Below, one piece after another: positions 50,875-60,218 of a DNA stretch of 64,000 bases (its first letter is position 1; each line of letters opens with the position of its first letter). The stretch spans positions 62,001 to 126,000 of the forward strand of contig JANWYV010000006.1 of the NCBI GenBank assembly GCA_025055075.1, in the 5' to 3' direction. The notes under the pieces are model-generated. The model saw only the letters and a program-made list of their open reading frames with translations, searched no databases and had not been told where the DNA came from. A program made the translations under genes and the position numbers. The stretch comes from Blastocatellia bacterium. GTDB lineage: Bacteria; Acidobacteriota; Blastocatellia; HR10.

Positions 50875-51714
50875 TCAGGTAGATTTCTGCGCTTGTTGCT
50901 GCTTTTGCTGCTCCTCCCGTCGCTTGTACAGCTCCATCGCACGATCACGCGCCTGATCGGCCAAACGGGTCAACTCAGCGCGCACCTTCGGGTCCTTCTC
51001 GACTTTCGCCTGTTCGCGATAGAGCAAATTGATGTATGCCCACGCATCGCCATATTCGGGATTCAGCTCGACGGCCTTGTTGAGATATTCCATGCCCTTT
51101 TGCACCAACGCCTTCACCTTCGGCACCTCGCTCTCGGGCACATTCCAAGTGACCGGCTGCGGCGGACGGTTCACCTGATAGGGCTGCGTGATCTGGAACG
51201 ATTCTTGCCAGTACCCTTGTCCGAGAGTGTAGTAGATCTCGGCCTTGGCCTTGTTATCGAGACCGGGGAGATCTAATCGCTTGAGCGTCCACTCGCGGTA
51301 TTTCTCCATGTGTTGCTCGCGTTCTTCCTCAGTCTCCGCCAAATCGGCGAGGTTCTTGTGGATCACAGCGAGGTAGGCGATCGCATCGGCACTATTTGGA
51401 TTCTTCTGGTAGACGTCCTCGTAGATCTTCATCGCCTCCAAGGCCAGAGGTTTCTCATTCGTGAGATTGAACTTCGCGAACAGGCCCGCCGCATAGTAGA
51501 GCCGCGCTTGTTCCATGTTCGGATAGAGATCAACGGCCTCTTTGAAAAGGCGAATCGCTTCATCATAGTCGCCACGCTCATAGGCGACGGCTCCATTATT
51601 CAGCCGATCCTTCGCTTTGACCATGCGATAGAAATCAGGCCCTTGGGTGATCCCCAACAGGGCGAGGATTCCAATGAAGATCGCGATCGCAATGATGAGC
51701 CCTCTCTTCTTCAC
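50875..51714 (-). CDS. Membrane-anchored TPR protein
   Basis: A 279-residue protein with an N-terminal membrane anchor (about 5-22, L-I-I-A-I-A-I-F-I-G-I-L-A-L-L-G). Three or four TPR-like repeats follow (N-N-G-A-V-A-Y-E-R-G-D-Y-D-E-A-I-R-L-F, and A-V-E-L-N-P-E-Y-G-D-A-W-A-Y). The C-terminal tail is Gln/Lys-rich. Such proteins often accompany TonB/ExbBD systems as assembly partners; the specific role is unknown. GTG 51714 is favoured over TTG 51735 because GGGGGAAGG lies right before it. It is the last gene of the operon before the terminator. Confidence 0.78.
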   Translation of the reverse strand: MKKRGLIIAIAIFIGILALLGITQGPDFYRMVKAKDRLNNGAVAYERGDYDEAIRLFKEAVDLYPNMEQARLYYAAGLFAKFNLTNEKPLALEAMKIYEDVYQKNPNSADAIAYLAVIHKNLADLAETEEEREQHMEKYREWTLKRLDLPGLDNKAKAEIYYTLGQGYWQESFQITQPYQVNRPPQPVTWNVPESEVPKVKALVQKGMEYLNKAVELNPEYGDAWAYINLLYREQAKVEKDPKVRAELTRLADQARDRAMELYKRREEQQKQQQAQKST

Positions 51715-51753
51715 AGTCCTTCCCCCTTCAGCCAAAATTTTCCGTCCGGACGA

Positions 51754-52212
51754 TCAACGTTCCGGCAAATCGTCGATCTGTAGGCCGATGGGCGTGGCTC
51801 CGGCCGCTTTCACAATGTCAATAACGCGCACGACCTCCCCATAGAGCGTGTTGCGCGGCGCACGGATGAAGACCGAGCGCTGATCTGGGGGCCGCGCGGC
51901 AATGATATCACCCAACTTCTCCCTCAGCGTCTCTTCCGTCACCGACTCAACGTTGAGCTTGAGTCCAACCAATCGTCCGGAGGCATCCGCCTCGACGGAG
52001 ACGACGAGCGCCAGCGGATTACTCACGGCAACGTTCTCCGGCGGCTTCTCCGGAATCTTCGATTCGAGCTTGCTCGGCTTGAGCGGCGTGATGGCCATGA
52101 AGATGATCAGGAGCACGAGCAAGATGTCAATGAGCGGAACGACGTTCATGTCCACCAGAGGCTTGCCCGCCTCCGGCCGCTTGTAGTCCTCCTTCCCAGT
52201 TGGTATCGCCAT
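51754..52212 (-). CDS. ExbD/TolR-family biopolymer transport protein (copy 1)
   Basis: A 152-residue protein with one transmembrane helix (about 23-42) holding the proton-path Asp in V-V-P-L-I-D-I-L-L-V-L-L-I-I-F-M. The periplasmic domain (about 55-150) is of the ExbD fold. It works with ExbB and TonB to carry proton-motive energy to outer-membrane transporters. ATG 52212 is preferred because GGGGGAGAG precedes it; a longer frame reaching the preceding exbD gene has no family similarity in its first 29 residues. It is the second of two tandem exbD genes and is clearly divergent from the first. Confidence 0.9.
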   Translation of the reverse strand: MAIPTGKEDYKRPEAGKPLVDMNVVPLIDILLVLLIIFMAITPLKPSKLESKIPEKPPENVAVSNPLALVVSVEADASGRLVGLKLNVESVTEETLREKLGDIIAARPPDQRSVFIRAPRNTLYGEVVRVIDIVKAAGATPIGLQIDDLPER

Positions 52213-52295
52213 GGTCTCTCCCCCCGCGTGAGAAGTGGGGAGAGCCACGCGGCCGAGATCGCCTTTCGACGCTCGGCTCGCCGTGCCCTCCCGTT

Positions 52296-52739
52296 TCACT
52301 CGGATTCTGGTTTCGTTCGCTTACCCGGATCAACGACCAAGCCGACGCGATCCACGCCGGCGCTGCGAATGGCGTTGATCACCCCCACAACGTTATCGTA
52401 GCGCACCCGATTATCGGCCTTCACGTAGACGACGCGCTGGTCCAGCGGGCGAGCTTCCATCATCCGACGAATCCGCGTCTCCAGCTCGCTCTGACTCACC
52501 AGATCACGTCCCACGTAGATGGTCCCATCAATCGGGATCGCTACGACGACGGCGCTCTCCTTATTGATGTCGGGATCCTCCTCACCGTGCGGTGCTTTGG
52601 GCAGCGTCACCGCGATGCCCGCTTGTAGGAAGGGGGTGACAACCATCATGATGATGAGCAACACCAGCATGATGTCGGCCATGGGGATGACGTTGATCTC
52701 GGCCATGACCCCCTTTCGCTCGCCGACTTGCATTCCCAT
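52296..52739 (-). CDS. ExbD/TolR-family biopolymer transport protein (copy 2)
   Basis: A 147-residue ExbD with the membrane motif I-N-V-I-P-M-A-D-I-M-L-V-L-L-I-I-M-M-V-V-T-P, including the essential Asp. The periplasmic part ends V-G-L-V-V-D-P. It starts six bases after exbB. Two ExbD proteins per operon are common in Acidobacteriota and Bacteroidota and may form a mixed complex or serve different energised partners. The gene lies directly between exbB and the second exbD. Confidence 0.92.
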   Translation of the reverse strand: MGMQVGERKGVMAEINVIPMADIMLVLLIIMMVVTPFLQAGIAVTLPKAPHGEEDPDINKESAVVVAIPIDGTIYVGRDLVSQSELETRIRRMMEARPLDQRVVYVKADNRVRYDNVVGVINAIRSAGVDRVGLVVDPGKRTKPESE

Positions 52740-52745
52740 AGGGGC

Positions 52746-53486
52746 TCAGCTCCTTTTCTTCAGGAAGGGCATCAATGCGACGTCCACCAATTCGGATGAG
52801 GAGTTCTCCATCTCCACGACGAAGGACTCCATCCGGTTGGTGAAGTAGTTGAACATCCACACGGCCGGGATGGCCACAAAGAGCCCGTAGGCCGTATTCA
52901 CCAGGGCCTCGGAGATGCCACCTGCCACCGCCGCGATTCCCGCCGTCTCTGCTTGCTTCAGCCCTTGGAAGGCGTTCACGATGCCCACGACCGTACCGAA
53001 CAAGCCGACGAATGGCGCCGTCGAACCAATGGTTGCCAACTGCGACAGACCACGTTTGAACTCAGCCGTCTTGATAGCGATCGCTCGCTGCAGGGCGCGC
53101 CGTGTCGCTTCGACGATCTCGCCCGGAATGTCCGTAGAGAGCTGGTGGGAGCGGAACTCCTGGAGTCCCGCGTTGACAACCATCGCCAGGTGGCTCTTCT
53201 TGTACTTGCTCGAGAGCGCGATGGCATCATCCAAACGACCTTCGCGTAAGGCCGCGGCGACTTTCGGGGCGAACTCGCGCGATTGCTTCTTCGCCGCCGA
53301 ATAGGTAAGCAGTCGCTCGATCATCACCGCGATCGAGTACATGGACATCAGGGACAGGATGATGATCACGATCAATCCCACCGTCCCCAATCGTTGGAGC
53401 ATAGCCCAGAGAGTGAACTCCACGGCTCCCGCGCCCTCTTGCAAGAGCAGGCCAATGCCCGCGTGCGTCAAGATGCTGTAGCCCAT
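52746..53486 (-). CDS. exbB: ExbB/TolQ/MotA-family proton channel protein
   Basis: A 246-residue inner-membrane protein with three helices (about 32-56, 145-170 and 190-215). The conserved channel regions are readable: L-A-T-I-G-S-T-A-P-F-V-G-L-F-G-T-V-V-G-I and I-S-E-A-L-V-N-T-A-Y-G-L-F-V-A-I-P-A. It forms the pentameric proton channel around ExbD. The Leu-rich N-terminal extension is longer than in E. coli ExbB. ATG 53486 has GGAGGGAG just upstream. It follows tonB by 29 bases. Confidence 0.93.
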   Translation of the reverse strand: MGYSILTHAGIGLLLQEGAGAVEFTLWAMLQRLGTVGLIVIIILSLMSMYSIAVMIERLLTYSAAKKQSREFAPKVAAALREGRLDDAIALSSKYKKSHLAMVVNAGLQEFRSHQLSTDIPGEIVEATRRALQRAIAIKTAEFKRGLSQLATIGSTAPFVGLFGTVVGIVNAFQGLKQAETAGIAAVAGGISEALVNTAYGLFVAIPAVWMFNYFTNRMESFVVEMENSSSELVDVALMPFLKKRS

Positions 53487-53515
53487 ATGCTTTCTCCCTC
53501 CTTGGTTGTGAGATT

Positions 53516-54280
53516 TCAGAGCTTAAAGTTGAAAATCAGAATGCCCGTCACCTTGATGGGCTCCCCGCTGAGGAGCGTCGGACGGAACTTCCACTGCCAT
53601 GCGGCTTCCAAGGCCGCCTGCCGCAGGAGCGGATGGCCATCAATCACCTGCGCCGAGATGACGTTCCCCTCCTCGTCAATAACGACTTCAACCTGAACTG
53701 TCCCTTGGACTCGGGCCGCGCGAGCGATCGCCGGATAGACCGGGGTGACCTTCCGAATCGCATTCCCCTGCAGCACGCCTTGCGATACGCGTCGTGGCGG
53801 TTCCTTCCTCTCCTCTCTTGGTGGCGGCGGCGGAGGAGGAGCTTCCACGGGGCCTGCTACGCTCCCTAAGACTCCCCCAACAACTCCACCGAGGACTCCT
53901 CCAGGGACTCCACCTGGAACCCCTCCTGGCACACCTCCCATCACGCCCGCGGAGACCGCAACAACAGGAAGATTAGCAGGCGGCAATTCCTTCGGAATCT
54001 CCTTGGGCGCGATGAACTCCGTCGGCACGACGACGACTTTCGTCGCCGCCGGGACGGCCGCACTTGGGGGCGGAGGCGGAGGAGGCGGTGGCGGTGGTGG
54101 TGGCGCCACCAAAGCCGCCGAGATGAATTGCTCTCTCAGCTCGGGATTCACGAGCATGATGCTCGCTACGATGGCCGTCACCACGATGAAGCTATAGACG
54201 ACCATCGTCGCGAGAAAGAACCACTTGGTCGGCGACTTTTGCTTTTGCGTCGTTGACTCGATCAGAGACCATTCAAACAT
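53516..54280 (-). CDS. tonB: TonB energy-transducing protein
   Basis: A 254-residue protein that couples ExbBD to outer-membrane receptors. A transmembrane helix (about 21-44) is followed by a Pro-rich stretch (13 prolines at 60-72), an unusual Gly-Gly-Val-(Pro/Leu/Val) repeat (115-139), a second Pro run (148-154) and the C-terminal TonB domain (about 170-254). The domain shows P-V-Y-P-A-I-A-R-A-A-R-V-Q-G-T-V, V-V-I-D-E-E-G-N-V and A-A-L-E-A-A-W-Q-W-K-F-R-P. The gene heads the operon tonB-exbB-exbD-exbD-TPR and has a strong promoter. Confidence 0.93.
   Translation of the reverse strand: MFEWSLIESTTQKQKSPTKWFFLATMVVYSFIVVTAIVASIMLVNPELREQFISAALVAPPPPPPPPPPPPPSAAVPAATKVVVVPTEFIAPKEIPKELPPANLPVVAVSAGVMGGVPGGVPGGVPGGVLGGVVGGVLGSVAGPVEAPPPPPPPREERKEPPRRVSQGVLQGNAIRKVTPVYPAIARAARVQGTVQVEVVIDEEGNVISAQVIDGHPLLRQAALEAAWQWKFRPTLLSGEPIKVTGILIFNFKL
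53867..53938 (-). repeat. 12-base repeat unit encoding Gly-Gly-Val-Pro in tonB
   Basis: Six tandem four-codon units (residues 115-138). The first three encode G-G-V-P and the rest G-G-V-L, G-G-V-V and G-G-V-L. Third codon positions vary freely among synonymous codons, so the repeat is kept at the protein level rather than being a fresh DNA expansion. Confidence 0.8.
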
Positions 54281-54314
54281 AGGCCCCCCTTACGCGTGTG
54301 ATGCCGATGGGTCA

Positions 54315-54390
54315 AGGGACGGAAATACTTCCACATACCACCCCACTGCTCTCTCTCAGGCCAGCAACCAAACGGAAGTATATCGTCCCT
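54315..54390. repeat. Imperfect inverted repeat around the tonB promoter
   Basis: Left arm 54315-54332 and right arm 54374-54390 match in two blocks (AGGGACG and ATACTTCC with their complements), separated by a three- versus two-base mismatch. The arms are 41 bases apart. The right arm contains the promoter -10 hexamer and the left arm lies in the leader, as for a looped operator. Confidence 0.55.
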
Positions 54391-54405
54391 CCCCCTTTCG
54401 GTCAA
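54377..54405 (-). promoter_or_regulatory. tonB: Promoter of the tonB operon
   Basis: On the minus strand, TTGACC (54405-54400), exactly 17 bases, then TATACT (54382-54377). Transcription would begin near 54370 with a 90-base leader before ATG 54280. Confidence 0.8.
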
Positions 54406-54440
54406 GATCCCTTTTATGTATCGCGTCGAGACCACGTACC

Positions 54441-55733
54441 TCAGCGAGAAGCTGTCGCGCGCCGCTCCTTTTGGCTCGGCGTCGCCTCCGCCGGCTTTGG
54501 TCGGACGACAGGTCGCCGCGCCTGCCGCTGGCTTTGCCACGTTTGCCACCACAGCATGATCGGGCTCGCGATGGCGATCGTGGAATAGGTCCCTACGATG
54601 ATCCCCACCAGCAGAGCGAGCGAGAATCCGCTGAGCACCTCGCCGCCGAAAAGATAGAGCGAAAGAACGGCCAGCAACGTCAATCCCGACGTGAGGATCG
54701 TCCGCGAGAGCGTCTGATTGATGCTATCGTTAACGATCTTCGTCAAACCCTCCCGCCGCCGTAACCGCAGGTTCTCGCGAACGCGGTCGAAGATGACGAT
54801 CGTGTCGTTGACCGAATATCCCACGAGCGTCAAGAGGGCAGCCACTACATTCAGGGAGATCTCCTTTTGCACAAGCGAGAAGATGCCGAGGGTGACTAAG
54901 ACATCGTGGAAGATGGCAATGACGGCGGCCACTCCGTAGATCCATTCGAAGCGGAAGGCGATGTAGATGAGCATGCCGACCAAGGAGGCGAGCGTGACCG
55001 AGATGGCGCGCTGTCGCAGTTCCTGTCCGATTTGCGGGCCGACGATCTCCGCGCTGATCATCGCCGCATTGCCGGCGAAGAATCGCTGCGGCATCCACTG
55101 GATCAAGGCCGTTGGCACTCCCGATACAGCTCGTAGATCAGCGAGATCGCGCAGCAGGCCGCCTTGGTCTTGATCCCGATATCGGATGATGGCATCCGCA
55201 TATCGGCCATATTCGAGTTCGGCTGCGGCACGCCCTGAAGCGGAGATCAGCCCCAGCGGATCTTCCGTCAAGAACACCTCTCGCAACCGATCTCGGCTGA
55301 TCGTGTTGAGGTCCACCTTCGTCGCGACTTCCGAGGGCGGATTGAAGGTGTTCAAAGCCGCCAGGATCGCGCGCTTCTCCACATCGAGATCGCTCTCCAC
55401 GGAAGAGCCCGCCTTCTGTCCCGCCTCGCGCTGCGGAAGACGGATCAAGACTTCGTTCTTGATCCCGCTGATGGGATCGCTGATCGGTTGGATGATGACT
55501 TTCCCAGGATCAATCCCCTGCTTGCCGAGTGCCTCGCGCAAGCGATCCTCCGGTGGGGGAGTGTCCTTGAACTTCACATTCACAAGCGTCCCACCGGCGA
55601 AGTCGATGCCGAGGTTGAAACCGCGCGTGAAAGCTGACACCCCTCCCAGTACGAGCAGAGCGAGCGAGACCAAGATGAACTTCCGCTTCAGGCGGATCCA
55701 GTCAATATTCGGCGTCTTGATCAGCTCGTACAT
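54441..55733 (-). CDS. secF: Protein translocase subunit SecF
   Basis: A 430-residue inner-membrane protein that, with SecD, uses proton flow to pull exported proteins through SecYEG. Six helices are visible, starting with K-R-K-F-I-L-V-S-L-A-L-L-V-L-G-G. The motifs G-I-D-F-A-G-G-T-L-V, V-G-Y-S-V-N-D-T-I-V-I-F-D-R-V-R-E-N and S-I-N-Q-T-L-S-R-T are conserved. The first periplasmic region (about residues 40-235) is some 80-100 residues longer than in E. coli SecF (323 residues in all). It starts one base after the secD stop. Confidence 0.95.
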   Translation of the reverse strand: MYELIKTPNIDWIRLKRKFILVSLALLVLGGVSAFTRGFNLGIDFAGGTLVNVKFKDTPPPEDRLREALGKQGIDPGKVIIQPISDPISGIKNEVLIRLPQREAGQKAGSSVESDLDVEKRAILAALNTFNPPSEVATKVDLNTISRDRLREVFLTEDPLGLISASGRAAAELEYGRYADAIIRYRDQDQGGLLRDLADLRAVSGVPTALIQWMPQRFFAGNAAMISAEIVGPQIGQELRQRAISVTLASLVGMLIYIAFRFEWIYGVAAVIAIFHDVLVTLGIFSLVQKEISLNVVAALLTLVGYSVNDTIVIFDRVRENLRLRRREGLTKIVNDSINQTLSRTILTSGLTLLAVLSLYLFGGEVLSGFSLALLVGIIVGTYSTIAIASPIMLWWQTWQSQRQARRPVVRPKPAEATPSQKERRATASR

Positions 55734-55734
55734 A

Positions 55735-57396
55735 TCAAATGCTCAACGCTTCTGGTCGGCCTCCCTGGCGTTCCAGAACCCAACTGAAGATCGCCCGCGA
55801 CACGAAGATCGCCGTGAAGAAATTCGCGATCAATCCAGCTGTGAGCGTGACGGCGAATCCTCGAATCGGTCCCGTCCCGAAGACGAAGAGGAAGAGGGCG
55901 GCGATGATCGTCGTGAGGTTCGTATCGAAGATCGTCGTGAACGCGCGTTCGAAGCCCAGGGCGACGGCCGAAGCCGGAACCTTCCCATTGCGCAACTCTT
56001 CCCGAATGCGCTCGAAGATGAGCACATTGGCATCTACAGCCATGCCGATGGTAAGGGCGACGCCGGCAATGCCCGGCAGTGTCAACACAGCGCCCACAAT
56101 CTTCATCGCCGCGAGCAGCAGGATGAGATTCAGAACGAGTCCGATGACGGCGTTCACACCCGAGAGCCGATAGTAGAAGAGCATGAAGATCGTGATGGCG
56201 GCTAATCCCGCGATCGAGGCCGCGAATCCTTGTCGGATCGAATCAGCGCCCAGGCTCGGTCCGACCGTCCGCTCCTCCAAATACGTCACGCGCGCCGGAA
56301 GCGCGCCCGAGCGCAGCGTCAGGGCGAGGTCCTCTGCTTCCTCCTTGGTGAAATCCCCCTCGATGCGCCCTTCGTCGCGGATCGCATCTCGGATGACGGG
56401 AGCGCTCTTGATCTCGTTGTTGAGGATGATGGCCAGATTCTTCCCGATGTTAGCGCTTGTGGCCGTGTAAAAGCGTTCGGCTCCCGAGGGACGCAGCGAG
56501 AAGAGAATCTCGTAGACGGTCCCTCCAGCTTGCGAGGGAACGGCTTGAGCGTTGCGAAGATCATCCCCGGTGATCACGGGGGTCTTCTCGACGACATAGT
56601 ACTGCACGGGAGGGGCAGCGGGATCACGCCGGCGCTCGCGCGCCGGGAGGATCTCCTTATCCGGAGGCACGGTGCCTCCCACAGCTTGTCGCGCGGCCTC
56701 TTCGCTCGGATACGGGCCGCTATGAACGAGCTTCAGCTCCAGGCGGGATTCAGCGCGGATGAGATTCTTCACCCGTTCGGGATCGTCCACGCCCGGCAAC
56801 TGCAGCAGGATCTGGTATCCGGTCGCTGGCCCATGCCGCGCGATCGTCGGCTCGGCGACGCCGAAGGCATTGATCCGCTGCTCGATGATCCGCATGGCTT
56901 GCTCGGTCGCCCGTTCCCGGACGTCGCGCATCTCTTCATCCTTCATCTCGAAAATGAGGCGTTTGCCCTCGTTGCGCGCTGTCCAACCTGGGCCGAAATC
57001 GAGCGTGATGCGGGCCTTGGCATCCTCTATCTGTGCGCTGTCCTCCAGATCGACCTCGATCCGGCCAAGCGCCGGTGAGGTGATGTTCGTGAATTTGATT
57101 CCCGCTTGCTGGAGGATCGAACGCGCCTTCTCCAAATTCCCCGCCGTGATCGAGCGAACGGCATCGTCGGTCTGAACCTGGAGGATCAGGTGGCTCCCCC
57201 CGCGCAGGTCAAGGCCGAGCTTGATGTTTTCAGAGAGGTTCTTTTTGAGGCGGCTCGGCGTGAAGTTCGCTGCGATCGCCTGAGCGGTGATGCGCCCCGA
57301 AGCGTCACGGAATTGGAAGGGGCCGAACAAGAGATACAGGGCAATCAGGGTGACGCCCCCGATCAGAAGGAAGCGGTTCCGAAGCTTCCGACTCAT
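55735..57396 (-). CDS. secD: Protein translocase subunit SecD
   Basis: A 553-residue partner of SecF. Helix 1 (about 10-27), a large periplasmic P1 region with G-L-D-L-R-G-G-S-H-L-I-L-Q-V near its start, and five further helices (about 375-550). Signature segments are G-P-S-L-G-A-D-S-I-R-Q-G, A-V-D-A-N-V-L-I-F-E-R-I-R-E-E and T-T-I-I-A-A-L-F-L-F. The gene order tgt-yajC-secD-secF is the conserved bacterial arrangement. The yajC stop is 48 bases upstream. Confidence 0.96.
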   Translation of the reverse strand: MSRKLRNRFLLIGGVTLIALYLLFGPFQFRDASGRITAQAIAANFTPSRLKKNLSENIKLGLDLRGGSHLILQVQTDDAVRSITAGNLEKARSILQQAGIKFTNITSPALGRIEVDLEDSAQIEDAKARITLDFGPGWTARNEGKRLIFEMKDEEMRDVRERATEQAMRIIEQRINAFGVAEPTIARHGPATGYQILLQLPGVDDPERVKNLIRAESRLELKLVHSGPYPSEEAARQAVGGTVPPDKEILPARERRRDPAAPPVQYYVVEKTPVITGDDLRNAQAVPSQAGGTVYEILFSLRPSGAERFYTATSANIGKNLAIILNNEIKSAPVIRDAIRDEGRIEGDFTKEEAEDLALTLRSGALPARVTYLEERTVGPSLGADSIRQGFAASIAGLAAITIFMLFYYRLSGVNAVIGLVLNLILLLAAMKIVGAVLTLPGIAGVALTIGMAVDANVLIFERIREELRNGKVPASAVALGFERAFTTIFDTNLTTIIAALFLFVFGTGPIRGFAVTLTAGLIANFFTAIFVSRAIFSWVLERQGGRPEALSI

Positions 57397-57444
57397 CTCA
57401 CCGCCTGCGCGCGAAGTGTGTTCTTGGCCGAAAGGCCCGAGGGA

Positions 57445-57762
57445 TCATTTCGCCGTCGCTCTCTCGCTCTCTTCCGGGCGCGGTTGTTGCAAGCCAATGA
57501 CGGCATTGCGGGCGATCTCCAAACGGGACTGATCGGAACGGACGACCAACGTCTCATCGCGCACGCTGATGATCGTCCCGTAGATGCCCCCTGTGGTCAC
57601 GATCTTGTCGCCGACTTTGAGATTAGCGATCAGCTCCTGCAACTTCTTCCGGCGCCGGCGTTCTGGCAGGATGATGAGCACGTAGAAGATGAGGAAGATC
57701 AACAACAGTGGAACGAGCGAGAGGAAAGCATTTCCGGCCTGCAGAAGAATTCCGACGTTCAT
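57445..57762 (-). CDS. yajC: Preprotein translocase accessory subunit YajC
   Basis: A 105-residue single-pass membrane protein of the SecDF complex. An N-terminal helix (about 12-33, L-V-P-L-L-L-I-F-L-I-F-Y-V-L-I-I-L-P) is followed by P-E-R-R-R-R-K-K-L-Q-E-L-I and the family's V-G-D-K-I-V-T-T-G-G-I-Y-G-T-I. The C-terminal part is a small beta domain. It sits between tgt and secD. Confidence 0.95.
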   Translation of the reverse strand: MNVGILLQAGNAFLSLVPLLLIFLIFYVLIILPERRRRKKLQELIANLKVGDKIVTTGGIYGTIISVRDETLVVRSDQSRLEIARNAVIGLQQPRPEESERATAK

Positions 57763-57804
57763 AATTGATGCGCCCGCTGGCGAGAGCTTGGCAACGATCC
57801 CTCC

Positions 57805-58974
<1,170 letters not shown>

Positions 58975-58978
58975 TCAC

Positions 58979-59009
58979 ATCTTAACTCCGAGAGGGGGAT
59001 GACGGTCAA
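58979..59009 (-). promoter_or_regulatory. Possible promoter before tgt
   Basis: On the minus strand, TTGACC (59009-59004) and TAAGAT (58984-58979) with a long 19-base spacer, in the gap between cofH and tgt. It would give a leader of about seven bases. Weak by spacing. Confidence 0.35.
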
Positions 59010-59036
59010 TTGCGCGGGAGGGAGATGTTCGACAAT

Positions 59037-60218
59037 TCAGGCGAAGATGCGCCGAATCTGGTAAGTCGTCGTGCGTTCGGCGGGGATGCGGCCCAGCTCG
59101 CGGATGCGGGCATGAAATTCCTCGGGCGCCAGATACTCTCCGGCCGTTGCTCCTGCCAATCGGGAGATATTCTCTTCCATGAGGGTGCCCCCGTAGTCGT
59201 TGGCGCCCGCCCGTAAGCAGAGCTGCGAGAGCGCGCGCCCGAGCTTCACCCAAGAGACCTGAATGTTCTCGATCCATCCTCGCAAGAGCAGTCGCGCGAG
59301 GGCATGAACTTTCAGATGTTCCTCCAGGGTCGGTCCCGGTCGCGCTTTCCCGAGCTTGTAGAGCACAGTGTTCCAAGGGACGAAGCCCAAGGGGACGAAT
59401 TCCGTGAATCCGCCGGTGCGCTTCTGGATCTCGCGCAACAGCAGCAGATGACCAACCCAGTGCTCCGGCGTCTCCACGTGTCCATACATCATCGTGGAGG
59501 TGGAGCGAATGCCTAGCTCGTGGGCCGTCGTGATCACCTCCACCCACTGGGCGACGGTGAGTTTCTGCCGCGAGATGCGCCACCGCACCACGTCGTCGAG
59601 GATCTCGGCGGCCGTCCCCGGCAGCGTGTCCAAGCCGTTCTCCTTCAGCATGAGCAAGTAATCGCGGAGCGCCATCCCCGTTCGCTCGACGCCATAGACG
59701 ATCTCCATCGGCGAGAAAGCGTGGATGTGAATCTGGGGGACGCGCTCTTTGATCGCCCGCAGGATGTCGCGGTAGAAGAATCCGTCCATATTTGGGGGCA
59801 ATCCGCCTTGCACGCAGACCTCGGTCGCGCCCCGTTGCCAAGCCTCGACGGCTTTCTCGGCGATCTGATCGAGCGTCAAAGCGTACGCGTCTCGCTCCTT
59901 CGGTGTGCGGCTGAAGGCGCAAAAGCTGCAGCCGACGAAGCAGATGTTGGTGAAATTGATGTTCCGGTTGACGACGTAGGTGACAATATCGCCGACGGTC
60001 TCCCGCCGCACCTGATCGGCGACGGTCACAAGGGCGCGCACCTCCGCGCCCCTCGCCCGAGCCAGCCGAAGACCTTCCTCGAAATTCAACTCGCGCCCGG
60101 CCAACGCGGCTTCTAAGATTCGAGCCAGATCACGAGGCGCGCGCGCGAGCGCGCGCTCCACCGATGCTTCTTCGCCTTCGAGCTTCCCCATGATGTCCGT
60201 CAGCAAGTCTTCTCTCAT
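59037..60218 (-). CDS. cofH: FO synthase subunit 2 (CofH)
   Basis: A 393-residue radical SAM enzyme. With CofG it makes 7,8-didemethyl-8-hydroxy-5-deazariboflavin (FO), the chromophore of coenzyme F420; CofH joins tyrosine to the pyrimidine. The iron-sulfur cluster motif is C93-F-V-G-C97-S-F-C100. T-E-V-C-V-Q-G-G, H-A-F-S-P-M-E-I and G-A-N-D-Y-G-G-T-L-M-E-E-N are characteristic. ATG 60218 overlaps the cofG stop (ATGA), showing coupling; a longer frame into cofG lacks family similarity. The related menaquinone enzyme MqnC/MqnE is the main alternative, but the adjacent CofG supports FO. Confidence 0.9.
   Translation of the reverse strand: MREDLLTDIMGKLEGEEASVERALARAPRDLARILEAALAGRELNFEEGLRLARARGAEVRALVTVADQVRRETVGDIVTYVVNRNINFTNICFVGCSFCAFSRTPKERDAYALTLDQIAEKAVEAWQRGATEVCVQGGLPPNMDGFFYRDILRAIKERVPQIHIHAFSPMEIVYGVERTGMALRDYLLMLKENGLDTLPGTAAEILDDVVRWRISRQKLTVAQWVEVITTAHELGIRSTSTMMYGHVETPEHWVGHLLLLREIQKRTGGFTEFVPLGFVPWNTVLYKLGKARPGPTLEEHLKVHALARLLLRGWIENIQVSWVKLGRALSQLCLRAGANDYGGTLMEENISRLAGATAGEYLAPEEFHARIRELGRIPAERTTTYQIRRIFA

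Noticed and set aside
53820-53945. Candidate CRISPR or microsatellite array
   Set aside because: The repetition is the in-frame Gly-Gly-Val-Pro and polyproline coding of tonB, with degenerate units and no spacers.
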